64,000 nucleotides of DNA from positions 558,001 through 622,000 of the forward strand of contig VZRS01000224.1 in NCBI GenBank assembly GCA_013398055.1, in the 5' to 3' direction. Under the pieces are notes generated by a model. The model saw only the letters and a list, made by a program, of their open reading frames with translations, ran no database searches and was not told the DNA's origin. The translations under genes were made by a program, and so were the position numbers. Of the stretch, positions 49,943-61,365 are shown in pieces; the first letter of the stretch is position 1, and every line of letters begins with the position of its first letter. The stretch is from Ifrita kowaldi (taxonomy: Eukaryota > Chordata > Aves > Passeriformes > Cinclosomatidae).

Positions 49943-49971
49943 CGCCGTGGCCGGGGCTGCCCAAAGGCAGT
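49943..49971 (+). other. Possible 3' end of a plus-strand first exon (splice donor)
   Basis: The first bases right of the gap run into AAAGGCA|GTAAGTGC. The intron side is a perfect GTAAGT donor; the exon side ends in A instead of the preferred G. The exon start would be inside the gap. Together with the minus-strand donor on the other side, this is the basis for suggesting a bidirectional promoter. Confidence 0.28.
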
Positions 49972-50302
49972 AAGTGCTCTCACGGCGATCCGCGGGGGAA
50001 TGGCCACGGAAAATGCCCCCGCCAGGGTTTCTGCCTCGGTCGCTGCCGGCGGGGTCCTGCCGCCCGCATCGACGGGGCCGGTGCGTGTCGCCGCCGGGGA
50101 TGAGCGGGGACCTGGGAGCATCCCTCGGCTGCAGCGGGGCGGCTGGGGGAGTGCGCGGGAGCGGGGGGCCTCTCCCCGTTCCCACCAGCATCCCGGCATC
50201 GCTGGCTCCTCGCGGAGCGCTGCTGCCGCCCGGCTGCCCGCCCCGCGGGGGCCCTGGCAGCCCCGCACACCGGACCGGGGGCTGCGACAGCTGCCCTGCC
50301 TC

Positions 50303-50325
50303 GCTCCCCCCCCCTCCCCCCTTCC
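50303..50325. repeat. C-rich homopolymer tract in the CpG island
   Basis: Runs of nine and eight C separated by single T residues, between GC-rich promoter DNA and the island's right shoulder. Confidence 0.85.
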
Positions 50326-51398
50326 CTGGCCGGCTCCTCGCCAAAAAGTGTCTGCACCTCCCGAAGTGATAAATTTCCCCTTCGGCTGAGCGTGTTTTTG
50401 TACCGTGAGCTGGTTTTATTCCGTGAGCAGGCACGAAGCACGGGGTTATTAAAATTTCATTTTGAGTCAACTATTGGACATACTTTATATTTTCCCGGCA
50501 AACCCCAGGGCTGCTTAATTCATTAAGGCTTGTATTCCTCCCTTTCAAAGAGGCAGCAGTTACAGGACACATCGCCTCTGTCTCCCCTGCCCATCAGTAT
50601 ACAAAGATATATATAGATAAGTGTTCGACTTAAAACAGAAGTGTTATTCTGTTTAAACTTAAAAAGAAGGCATTTGCTTAAACTAGGGAAATAATCCCGA
50701 GGATGAGACACATCTCAACACCTTGTTCAAACTGGTAAACCCTACGTTTTAGAAAATTTGTTTTGTTTTCAGTAGGAGGAGAGCTTTTAAAAAACATACT
50801 TCAGACATGGCTTCGTAAATCACAAAATTCACAACCAGCCATGGCATTTGACGTTGCCTGTCAAAGAACCACCGGAGCTGGGTAACTGTCAAAGCTGAGC
50901 CAGAAAACCTGTTACCCTTCCATCCTCTCTGCATCAAGGCGGAAAGTGTTAATGTCATTTAAATGCAGTTCATTGTTCCTATAAAAATATTTTCTGAAAA
51001 TGGGTAACATTAATGAAGGCGAGAGAATACAAGACTGGATTTAGGCCACGGCATGTAATTTAGTGTCAAATCATATGTCTAGATGCTCATGCTGTCTATC
51101 ATGAAAACACTTTTGAAGACAGGCGGTGACACCGAACTATATAGTTTGTGCAAAATATGCATAAGTGCATAGTAACTGATCACATTTTAAAGCACTGTTT
51201 TTCTCATGTTTATTTTACCAAATGCCAAAGGTGATTATACCTTATTATAGGTTGGCTGCTCATCAGATTTCAGAGTTGCTTTGCCTGTAAGTCATTTCTA
51301 TGTTTTGTAAATCCTTTAAAGGATTCAACCCTCAAATTTGTATTGTTCAGCCCATGGATTTTAGAAAACACCTTTTTTAATAGGTTTTTTTTTCAGTT

Positions 51399-51430
51399 AA
51401 AAAAAAAGAAAAGAAAAGAAAAGAAAGCAA
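51399..51430. repeat. AAAAG pentamer repeat
   Basis: A poly-A run followed by about four AAAAG units. A pyrimidine tract ending in TTTTTTTTTCAG lies immediately before it and looks like a splice acceptor, but the A-rich sequence after it gives no open exon. Confidence 0.9.
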
Positions 51431-51688
51431 AGTAGTCCCAGTTCAACCTAATAACTTGCATGCCACGTTTCAGCTTGGAACAGCTTTATGTGGCAGTGTT
51501 ACACAACTCAGCTGCAGTAGTTGCCCTGCAATAAGGGAGAGCACCCTGCCTTGGAGAAGCAGAGGTTATATAATGGTGAGAAGCAGCCAGGGACGCGCAG
51601 CGAATGGATGTGTTTAAATGGGAGCCAAAACAAAAGAAGTGCTCGAGAACACAGAAACATTTTCTTTTTCTTTCCTTGGTGTCTGAGG

Positions 51689-51704
51689 AAAAAAAAAAAA
51701 AAAA
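51689..51704. repeat. Poly-A tract (16 A)
   Basis: Simple homopolymer preceded by TTTCTTTTTCTTTCC on the same strand, so the pair could fold into a weak hairpin. Confidence 0.9.
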
Positions 51705-52329
51705 GAGATCTAAGAGCCAGGCTGGCACCCATTCTGCTAAAGGAAGTGGATTTATTACCCAGGCTTTCTTCTAAGGAGTTTTTTTTTAAATCTTGCAGTC
51801 CTTGCTCTTCTATTTTGTCAAAAGTAGAAATGCTATTCCCTCAACTCTATTGGTATACACAGATTTTGAAAAAAAAATCTTTCCTCTGTCAGATGCCAAC
51901 TGTGAAAACTGGGAAGAAAGCTACTGTTGGGAGATTTTAGGAAGCCCTGGTGCATTTGTAGTTCAGCCCAGGTCATTCTGTGGGATAGAGGTTGTATTCC
52001 CCTTTCTTGGCCCTAGTTGACATTGCTGTCGCTCCCCTCACCTTCTTGGCAGGGCTCTGCCACCTTTGTGCCCCATGTCACTGATGTTCTTGCAGCTCAA
52101 AAGTTAGCAGTGAATACAGAGAGTGCAGACAGCAGTTTGCAATGAGATGAGAGGGACATGGAGGTGGAGAGGATAAAACCAGAACCTTCCCAATGCTGCA
52201 TTTGCTCAGCAAGTGGGGCCCCGTGACTCACAACGCAACAGGCAGAGCTGAGCTGCAGGGATTTTGACTACTGCATGCCAACAGCTGGGACCAGGTCTGC
52301 TATCGCATGGAGGAAGGATGAAGGCCAGT

Positions 52330-52400
52330 GAGACAATGCTGTGCACTTTCCTGGCATGAGTAATCCTGGTAGTTCGCTCTGACTTTGGCAGAACCACCCA
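52330..52400 (+). other. Splice-donor-like site, possibly ending a noncoding exon
   Basis: GAACCACCCAG|GTGAGTGAAT is a near-perfect plus-strand donor at 52400. All three frames upstream carry stops within about 70 bases, so an exon ending here would be noncoding or very short. It lies 2.4 kb right of the possible plus-strand first exon. Confidence 0.2.
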
Positions 52401-54563
52401 GGTGAGTGAATTCTTCTGTAGGGCCCCAGTCCGCACATATGCACTTTGCCACTTTTCTTTTTAGAATTTCTTCTCTCCATCAAATATTTGGAGATTGAAT
52501 CAACAGATTTTAGAGTCAAAGCAACACATGCCATGCACAATGAAAGTGTCTAACCCTGTCTGCACTGCTGTCCTAGTGCACTCCAACACTGCTGACCACC
52601 CTTAGGCGATGCCACTTGAACAAACCCACACATTCAGCTGCTGAGGGGAGCTTCCTGCTCCTAAAACAGCTCAGCACAGTGATGGCTCAGTACAAGAAAT
52701 TTTACTTTATCTACAAAATCGACAGCATTAGGTTTATCTCATCTCCCACAATGCTGAAATGCTGATGGATGCACCACAATTCATTTTCTACTCCCACCCT
52801 CCTCCTCCTACACTCCACCTTTTCATTTCTCTACTCCTACTCCTGCTCCCATTTTCTACTCCTCTACAACACAATATCTCCTATCAACCTTAGCATCAAC
52901 TTGTATTCTTTTTTCAAATTTAAGACCTGAAGATTGCCTATTATCATCACTGAAATAAAGCGGAGCCTTCTATTCATATTCTGGGTTTGAAGCAGCCAAA
53001 ATAAAGGATCTGTGCTGTCTTTTTACTATTGTCTGTATAATTCACGTTCTGAGGTTTTGATCAAATTCAGCAGGAGATTACATGAAGTTGAAAGCACTCG
53101 CACTCTATGTACTGCTCTTTTTTTCTACACATGTGTGCATGGTGAGAGAGTACAAATGTTTTAACAGCATAAAAAGCAGCAATGAAATACCAAGTTTTGT
53201 CTCGTATCATCTTATTTTCTGAGGAAGTATGAGGAAGTTCAGCACCCTCAGTTTGCTCCCCTGTCCCTCAGAGGGGACATGATTTGCAGTGCATGTTTCT
53301 GAGCAGCCTAAGTTACCCGAAGGCTGGCATGGCACCTCACTCACATCCCCTCCCAGCCCAGGGTAGCTGAGGGCTGCACCACACAGAAGGGTTTGGACAT
53401 GTCCTGGCTGAATTTACACTGCCCTGACAAGTGAGTTTAAAGGGTCTGATGCTCTCCCAACCATCTGAGGCTTCTTCCAGAGCCACTGGAGAAAGGCAGT
53501 CCCTCTTGCACAGCATTTCAGAGCAGGAGCTTCACTGCTGTGAGTAACTTCCTGGGACTGCACATCTCTCCCCACCAATAGCACAAACCACAGATGGAAT
53601 TTAAAGATCTGCCGATCCCTCACCACAACTTGGTGAGCCCACTCCCTTTCCACCTGCCCTTTGCCTCCCGCCTCAGACAGCAGCACCCACAGGCAGGTCA
53701 GGGTCTCTCTGGCCCAGAGAGAGGTGGGGGTCACATTTAGGGTCACTCCACGGTCAGTGGAGAGAAACATGTTCTCCCTGTGGGTGATTCACCACCCCAG
53801 ATGGTGGAGCTGATCGGACCTTGAGGTGCCAGGCTCTTACTCCAGGTTGTTCACACTTTCGGCTAGCTGACTTTAGGCCAGCAAATCCCATTCATCCCAC
53901 TTTATAGTGCATGGAAAATACATAATCTCTGACCCCTCTGCCATTGCATCAACAGTGAGGAAAAGGCTGTGCACACAAAGGCTTTCAGGCTAACAGGGCA
54001 CTGCAGAGAGATGGCAAAAACAAAGGCAAAATTACTCACCCCGCTTTGCAGGGGGGAAAGTTGCCTGCCATGAATTCACACAATATGCAGAGGACCTCAC
54101 AGAGGATGCATAGGCAGGGACCAACTTTTGTCCAGGTCCTTAAAATAAAAAAATTCATGTCAACACAGAGTTATCAGGGTACTTGCTGGTGAGGAGTTTG
54201 AAGTTGTCTTGGTTTAGGTCCATCTCCTTCTACACATGGGGAAAAATCCTGAATGCTCCCACAGAGGCAGCAAGGCCCTTCTGGTTTTACATCCACATGG
54301 CTGGAACTGGGGCAACATGCTGACTGCACTGGCTGCCCACCTCACTGGACATATTTCAGAGTTGAGAACTGACAGATCTTCACACGATGCGGTGCAACTC
54401 CAGCCTCCAGGCACCTTCAGGCAGCTCACCCCTTCTTTTCAGAGGAGATGAAGAGCCGTGGTTAGTGATGGCACAGCCCAAACAGCCAAACCTTAATCTC
54501 TCCATGGACTGCTGCAGGGAGCTGGGCTGCCGTGGCCAGGGTTCACACAGCTGCTGCTGCATC

Positions 54564-54632
54564 CCCCTCCTCCTCCTTCTTCTCCTCACCCTCCTTCTCC
54601 TCCTCCTCCTCCTCTTCCTCTTCTTCCCCACC
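54564..54632. repeat. CTC/CTT trinucleotide-like pyrimidine repeat
   Basis: An almost pure pyrimidine stretch of CTC, CTT and TCC units. It gives poly-Leu or poly-Ser/Phe frames on one strand and Glu/Arg frames on the other; these open frames are by-products of the repeat and are not genes. Confidence 0.93.
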
Positions 54633-54676
54633 AGCAATTGACAGTGAGTCTTCAAACCAGAGAGCAACAACGCACA

Positions 54677-54883
54677 GCCAAGTCCTTCCTCCTCCCCCAA
54701 TTTCTCTGTTGCAGCTTTGGTGGCAGAGAGCGGCCAGAGGGCTTGGCAGGCACTGCTGCCAGGAGGAAGGGTGAAAAGGAGCTGTCAAGTGGGACAAAAG
54801 TGGGGTTGTGCTTCCCAGGCTGGGAGATGGGGCTGCTGGGTGTTGGGCTACCAAAATCTTGGTGCGGACCTAATGGCTGCTGA
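54677..54883 (+). other. Strong splice-acceptor-like site with a 56-codon open frame after it
   Basis: A pyrimidine tract (CTTCCTCCTCCCCCAATTTC, then TCTGTTGCAG) ends at 54714. After it a frame beginning FGGRERPEGLAG stays open to the TGA at 54881-54883, and another stays open to about 54929. The DNA is G-rich. It could be a terminal exon of a plus-strand noncoding RNA; I cannot identify a partner exon. Confidence 0.2.
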
Positions 54884-56241
54884 CGTTGGACCACCCTGGC
54901 TTAAAAGATGTGCTGCTATAATTTTTTAGTTACATGAATTAAAAAAATAATTTAGAATTCATTTTTTTCCCCTAAAAATAGATAGCAAAAATATGTACTA
55001 TGTATTTTTGAACCATTTCCTTTGATGTCGTTCATACCTCATTTATTCTCAATATCTGCAAAAATGTAAACAATTAAGATTTGAGGGTAGGGTTTCATGG
55101 AACCATTTCTAAGCGGCAATTTTATAAGGAATCAGAATTTAATTTTAAATTCTGTCGTGCCAGCTCTTATGGCAGAACTACTTGCATGTTTTTCCAGTCA
55201 AAGAGAAGAAATAATAAGACAACTTTACTGGTTGGTGTGATTAAAGCAGCTCAAATTTCTACTAAGCATGATTATTAACATTTGGACAAAAGCATATTCA
55301 CGGAATGAGCTCAAATGAGGCATAAGTTACTGGGAACCAGAGTCTGCTGTCACAGTTTGTAAACAGAAGCTAAACAGAAGAAAATATTTCACACAAGCTC
55401 TTCTCTCAACTCACAATCCAGGCTCAAGACCTCCCATTTAAACATATATCCTCTGGCACCTACATACACACACTCACAGGGGAAAGACTGAAGTACAGCA
55501 TGACCAAGGAATGATCCGTAGCAGGATCGATACAATAAATACCAAAGGTAGTGCCTGCGTAGCGGTACCTCTTCCTCATGTGTCATGTGCAATCACTGGC
55601 TGTGATGTAAAAACAGAAGGCAAGAGTTTATCAGGTTTCAGATTCAGCTGAATCACCCAGCCCACCCCTATGCAAAGGCCAATGTGCCTGGAAGTAAACA
55701 GAGTTCAAGTGCTCTGTGTGTTTTCCAGGGTGTTGAGTTTCTGTTTTGTTGTAAATATGATTTATTACAATATTCTCCAACACTCTACGGCAATGTTTCA
55801 ACATTTTTAGGTGCATTTCTCATTCCTTGTTTTCCTCTATATATCACTGAAGGAAAAACCGCCTGGCTCCGCATGATTGCTTTTGTATATTAAATAATTT
55901 TATCATGTTTGAGCAACAAACTAAAAACAGGACGCTTGACAGTTACAATATAATTCAGTGGTTTCTTCTCAGCCCGTAGGAAGGAAAATTCATGGCATGG
56001 TACAATGCAATGCTTGACAACTATTTCATCTTCTTTTCCTTTGTTTCCCTGGAAAAGTGATAGCTACCTGTTATCAACAAGAAAAATAATTCACAGGCAG
56101 AATCAGCATGAACGCATAATAAAAGCTTACTTTTAAAAGCAAATATTTTTTCCATTGTCGAATTCATGCTTGAAAAGCGTATTTACTTATGGATATAACT
56201 GTATTTGCATACAAAGAGGTGATTATGTATATGCTACACAA

Positions 56242-56253
56242 ATGCATATGCAT
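56242..56253. promoter_or_regulatory. Palindromic POU-factor site (MORE-type)
   Basis: ATGCATATGCAT is exactly the palindromic element described as a homodimer site for Oct/POU proteins. A second perfect palindrome, ACATATGCATATGT, lies about 90 bases downstream at 56334-56347. A 12-base match occurs by chance rarely in 64 kb, but AT-rich palindromes are over-represented. Binding is inferred from motif identity only. Confidence 0.35.
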
Positions 56254-57112
56254 GATAACATTAGAAGCATTTTGTGCTAGGTTTATATAGGTGCAAACTT
56301 GCCTGGACAATAATAGTAAGACAGTATTTTGACACATATGCATATGTTCCTGTACTGCTGGTGACTAGCACACCCCAGAAGGCAGTGCTAGGGCAGGGCA
56401 CTCAGTGAGTAAGGTCTGTAGAGAACAAACACTGTCCATAAGGGAAATGCCCATAGCCCATGGGCGACGACCCCAGGCAGCATCACTCTTCCACCCCGCC
56501 GTAAAATGGGTATAAAAAAATGTCTACCCATTGCAACCCTGATGGTCAGCTGTGTAAGTGCTTTGAGATCGGGCGCTGCAAACATCACCCTTGCTCGTGC
56601 CTGGCCTGTGAGGGAGGAGAATATACTGATGAAACTGAAAGCAGCACGGTCCCAGCGGCAGGTTCTGCCTGGAAACAGAGGCACACCACACACCGGCCTG
56701 CAAACAGATAAGAAGAGCAACCAGCAGTTTCAATTTTACAGTTACATCTGCCAAGCCCTAAAGAGTGAACCTCAACCACGATCAGACAAGTTCCTGCCAC
56801 ATGATCAGTAATGGGAAGGCACATGCTGGGCAGCAGTTGGGTGGCTTCTCTTTTTATCCCAAAAGGAGATGGGGATCTCCAGTGAGATTTAGGAGGGGGA
56901 TTGAGACAGAGAAAGGCATGGGGGGCAAAGGACCAAGGGGTGGGGCTATTCAGATCCATCCACTCACACATTACAGAAATGCTGCTGCAGCTGCATGGAA
57001 CTCAGCAGTGGCTCCCTGAGAGCCACCCACTTTCACTCTTCACTCCCGCTGTGGCTATGAACCTTGCTGGCTGATGAAGCATCTTGCAACACAAAAACCC
57101 ATCCAAAACCTC

Positions 57113-57127
57113 AAAAAAAAAAAAAAA
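57113..57127. repeat. Poly-A tract (15 A)
   Basis: Simple homopolymer preceding a short A-rich stretch. Confidence 0.9.
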
Positions 57128-57257
57128 GACACAAGCAAACAAAAACTGACTCTAAGACAGAAACTGGACTCTAGTATTTGTTTGCTGGGGTGGGGATCTG
57201 TTCATTGAGGCATTCACAGGGGATACTCTGTCCTCTCCAACAGGTACCAGAGCCACT

Positions 57258-57445
57258 GGAGAATGGGAAATAGAGTGAAGGGAAAGAGTGAGAACAGAGA
57301 AAAAAAGGGAAGAAGGAAAGGGTGGGAGGGAAATAAGGAAGTCACAAAAATAAGTCACAATGAGGGAAAAACCATCAAGAAAAAAAAGGAAAAAAAAAAA
57401 AACAGAAAGGAGGAAAAATGAGCATGGAACAAGGAGAGAAATGTC
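57258..57445. repeat. Purine-rich (GA/A) low-complexity tract
   Basis: About 190 bases composed overwhelmingly of A and G, including A-runs of 8-12. On the opposite strand it is a polypyrimidine tract. Such tracts can form triplex structures and are hypervariable in length. Confidence 0.85.
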
Positions 57446-59644
57446 CATTGTATGAAGAAAGAGGATCTGTATCAGAGCACAGCAAATTGAAACTTTTGAA
57501 AAACAAAAAAACCCACAAAAATACTTAAAAGATGCTGAAGGGCTGTAATTCCAGAGCTCCAAGGGACAATAGGCAACCTCCCCAAGGTGTCGAGGGAAGG
57601 TCTGCATGGGTGTCCCCCAGAGGGCTCACCCAGGCCACATTCACATGCCCACCACAGGGTGCATTGTGATTTAGTGGGCAAAGGAAGCCAGCTTCTGCCC
57701 TTGGTGTAGTCAGAAGCCATTTTGCTTTTCCAAAGTCTACACTGCAGTGAAGTTCTCATGGTCGAGTGTGTGCTGGGAAGCTGGTCCTGCCTCTCTTTCT
57801 GCCATGCATAAGGCAGTCAGCATTTCCTTTCCTTTTAATCCTGGGGTATGGCTGGCTTTGCCCTGCAGCACTCACAAGCACCCCCAGGCTATGATTCCCT
57901 GTGGTGTTCCAGCAAAGTCAGGCAGCGCTGCAAGAAGAGGCAAGATCTGGAGCTGACAAAGGAGTCCTTGCCCAGCAATGCTCCATCCTGGGCACGGGGC
58001 ACAGCACACCGACTGAGGGGCTCAGGGACTGACAGCTCTTGATGAAGTGTTGTATCAGGCAGCCAGCTGCTCTCTCCTTGACCCACCTGAATAAATGCCA
58101 AGGCACCCTCAGCAATTCTTGCAAGCCATCTACCCAGGAGGACCCAGCAGAGATGGGCACTGAATGTGGATTCACACTTGAAGAAGAAATCAAGACTCAA
58201 AATAAAATAGACAAGGGATGAAACTGGATTTTAAAGAATTCCTTAATATATATGGGTTTGTTAAAAACTTGAGCCTTTCATAGTTCTGTTGTACAACTGC
58301 ATTTTTACATTACAGGAAACTGAGTGCAGAAAAGCAGGACTCCTTTTTTACTTCCCAGACCTGTCAGATGTGTTTTCCATTCAGCTGATATATTCCTATA
58401 ATTTTTTTTAAGTTTAAGTTAAGAAACCTTTTCTATTTTTTCACTTGCACACCTCATCTTACTCACTGTAAAATGTCTATGGTGCAGTCACTTTGCAAAC
58501 AAGCAAGAAGCACACTTTCCTCACAAGTCTCAAAAAGCATTGCCCTCTTTACACATCAGACTTCCTGCAAAATAAGACTTCTATAATGAAAAACAAGAAA
58601 TGCGATTCTAGATGCTGAAAGTGTTTAGGCTTTAACAGAGCCAGGCAGAGCTGCCTTCTCCGTTGTTCCTGAGCAAGCCTTTCCAGCCACTCGTGATGTC
58701 AGGAGGTGCCATTCAGACAAATAACTGCAACCCACATCTCTGTGGATTTTCCTCAGCATCCATAAATAGACACTTTCTTTGCTGCTCCATCATGTGAATC
58801 TAATGAGTGGGGATTCTTTGACACAGGCACCAGTCTGACCCTGTCTGGACCCTTCCTCCCCAAGCTCCTGTTAGCAGAGGGGCACCCAGGATGTGAAACA
58901 GATGTTCAGCCTCCTCCAGAGAAACACCCAAAATCTCGCCCAGCAGTGTGTGACCCATTCAAAGCCAGTTCTCCAAACCAGCAGGACTCCAAGCCTGAGC
59001 CTGCTGAAAAGCAGAGAGAAGAGGAAAGGACTTACCCTCTCCAGAGCCCCAAAGCTGTGGAGAAGGAAGCTGCAGAGGTAGAAGCCCAAGGCTGGGAGAT
59101 GGCTTGGATTGTCACCAACAGTTTCAGGTTTTTCACCCTGCAGACTGACAGATGGACAATAACTGAGTTTCTACTATGGTACATCATCAAGACCCCTCCA
59201 GGGCACCAAGTGCAACCAATGCTGAGTATCTGGCAGCTTGAAGAGCTGAAGAAAGAATGAAGAAGGTGGTTTTCAGTCATCTTGTAGAGGTTTCTGTGAA
59301 GGGTAGCAAAGACAAGAAAAGGAGAAGACAAGAAAGAGAGATACTAATGGCAAAGAAGCCCAAAACGATGTCATCATGTTCCTAAAAAGCTATCAAAATC
59401 TGTTAGCTGAGCAGAGAGATTCTAAAACTCACCACTGAGTACACTGAATTTCTCTGCATCTGACTGGTTATCAGGAGTTGTAGTTTGAAGACAGTGATGA
59501 CCGAGTATTTCTGACTCACCAGAACAGCTCTTGGTTTTATTTGCTTTTCTGACAGGTCTTCAGGAATGCGTCTTTGTCCTCCTGCAGTTTTGCAGCCGTA
59601 CAGATTTGCATTTTAATCTTTCACTTCAATTCTTGTTTCTCCAG

Positions 59645-59754
59645 GGACAAGACAGTATTCTGTGGCCCAACACAGCCCAGAAGAAAGCCTCTGCAGAAGG
59701 AGTCACCCAGATCATTTTCATCCCCTCTTTGTCTTCAACTTGATCCAGCTGCAG
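59645..59754 (+). CDS. Candidate internal exon (110 nt) with strong splice sites
   Basis: The acceptor is the long pyrimidine tract CTTCAATTCTTGTTTCTCCAG (last base 59644) and the donor is CAGCTGCAG|GTGAGAAAGG. Frame 2 is open throughout (DKTVFCGPTQPRRKPLQKES, then PRSFSSPLCLQLDPAA) and continues past the donor to 59981. Frame 1 is open for 32 codons and then stops. A second acceptor-like site, TTGCTTTTCTGACAG|G, lies at 59555 and would extend the same open frame upstream. No family is recognised; a long noncoding RNA exon is equally plausible. A further donor-like site (GAAGTGG|GTAAGTGCC) lies at 60177. Confidence 0.25.
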
Positions 59755-61365
59755 GTGAGAAAGGAGACTCAGTGGTTGCTGGTGGTGTGAAATCAGCAGC
59801 CAGAATAGCTCAGTGGCCAGATGAGTGGTTTGCCAAACATGAGCTGGGGATCACCAGCACATCAGTTACACAACTCCTCATCCCACACACCACTGTTACA
59901 CCATGGCTAGTACTCCTCCTCCATGACCAAGATTTTCTTACAGTGGTCAGAAAAAACCATCTATTTGAGCAACATCTGTGAACTCATGCAAACCGGTCTA
60001 CAAAAACACCTACACCACTGGATCCTTTCTTTGATATTTTAATCAAATTCATGTGCCAATGTCAGATGAAATCAGCACATCTCTTCCTCAGCAGGGTTAC
60101 GGCCTAGCTGACAGATTGCCACGTGTGCAGCAATGCCTGAGCCAGCCAACATGATCTGCAGCTGAGCGAGGAAGTGGGTAAGTGCCATGGAGGTAAACAC
60201 AAGGTCAAGAAAATGGCTAGAGACGGAGTGCAAAGTGCTAAGCAGAGCAGTGACAGGCATCCAGAAGGGATTTTTCACAAGCATGCTGGCATGCTGTGCT
60301 GCACAGCTTGCTCTGCTCCGTAGGTTTCAAGCAAAAGCAGACTGTGACAAATATTTTGAGAGTGCTTCGTGGGAATCGAAGCTGCGAGATGTTGAATCTG
60401 CACTGGCAGAGCCAAGCAAAAAGCGGAGAGTGAACTTTTTCCTACACAGATTGCACCACAGAATAAGTTCCCTGATTTGCAGAGACTTTTTACACTTCTT
60501 GTCATAGACAGCCCTGCTGTGAGAAAGTTTCTGGAAACCTCTTCTGCAACACCGTGGTGGCATATCTTGTTTGAATCAACTGGGATGACAAATAGGTCAG
60601 AAATTTTGGATATGGTTTCACATTATTGACCCACAAGAGCTGTTGAATGCTCACGTCGGGCATCATCTTGCAGCAGATGAGGAGAGCAGCCTGGCAGCTG
60701 CTACGCTCAGCATGGTAGCAGTGCCATGTTGTTCCCTTGTGGATGATTCACAAGGGCCTGGTGGGGGAAGCAGGAAATTCGTGACGGGGATTTCTTCTAA
60801 TGCAGTGAGTTTAGCTAGAAACCAAAAGAGCAACCCAGGCCATTGGAAACAATTCAGAAGTATGATTTTCCTTTTGAGAAGACAACAGCTTTTGTTAGCC
60901 GTATCACTGTGGGCACAGCAAGAATGTGGGAGGAAAGCCCTGTTTCTCAGTATAGTGCATGTGGCTTACACAAAACCTTTGCTCAGCTAAGTTGGGGGAA
61001 AATTGAGTTAATTAACTTGTTATGGCAGTAAAATGGGCCTCTGCTGCCTTCTAACAATATCTCCAGGCAAACGGGAAAGTATCTGCAATCTTCCCAGTCA
61101 TAAGGTGGAAGAGCAGCTTTCAAGTCCTTTTTCTGCTGTCCAAGGCTTCTGGGGAGATGAGCGTTTGAGAACCTGTGTGTGGCTTTATTTAGCATTGGGC
61201 AAGATTCACCTGCCATGACTCAAGCATCTAAAACTCACTATTTTGGTCCTTGCCAATCACCTTTAACTCCATTTGTAGTTGAGGAAGAAAAACAGGCAGA
61301 GAAAATTCACTTATCCAAAGCGTGGCCTGAGAGACATGAGCGCTGAGTGGTCCTCTGTTTTGACT
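59755..61365. other. ORF-rich sequence of unknown nature
   Basis: Plus-strand frames of 107, 116 and 62 codons follow one another (60187-60507, 60643-60990, 61033-61218) without recognisable domains. The succession of same-strand frames might be a decayed gene or transposon, but no alignment can be offered. Confidence 0.35.

Larger units (their letters stand above)
48215..50395. promoter_or_regulatory. CpG island, probable promoter (possibly bidirectional)
   Basis: The sequence changes abruptly from AT-rich, CpG-poor flank to very GC-rich DNA packed with CG dinucleotides, and returns to AT-rich DNA just after 50.4 kb. GC-box-like cores occur, for example GGGGCGG near 48630 and CCGCCC near 48960. 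I saw no convincing TATA box. In vertebrates, unmethylated islands about 2 kb long normally mark promoters and first exons. A 421-base gap sits in the middle and probably hides the first exon or exons. Outward-pointing splice-donor-like sites flank the gap on opposite strands. Long open frames in all directions here (up to about 170 codons outside the gap) are expected from high GC content and are not called as genes. Confidence 0.88.
50396..52329. other. Right shoulder of the CpG island, no gene seen
   Basis: 50.95-51.35 kb is repeat-free AT-rich DNA with a conserved-noncoding appearance. Apart from the A-rich repeats at 51.4 and 51.7 kb nothing is recognised. Confidence 0.5.
52401..59555. 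other. Intron-like or intergenic sequence right of the CpG island
   Basis: Holds the CTC/CTT repeat, the purine tract, the POU palindromes and an acceptor-like site at 54.7 kb. 57.6-58.2 kb is GC-richer, with AATAAA near 58091 and a 60-codon frame; it could be an old element but I cannot name it. Confidence 0.5.

Noticed and set aside
49999..50389. ATG-started frame MATENAPARVSASV on the plus strand
   Set aside because: The ATG context is plausible but it lies downstream of the possible donor and in CpG-island sequence; no domain or supporting exon seen.
49283..50470. 395-codon minus-strand frame and several others across the CpG-island gap
   Set aside because: The frame length comes from 421 undetermined bases, and the flanks are open merely because of high GC content.
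54387..54641. Leucine-run open frame and the opposite Glu/Arg-rich frames
   Set aside because: They are direct translations of the CTC/CTT repeat.
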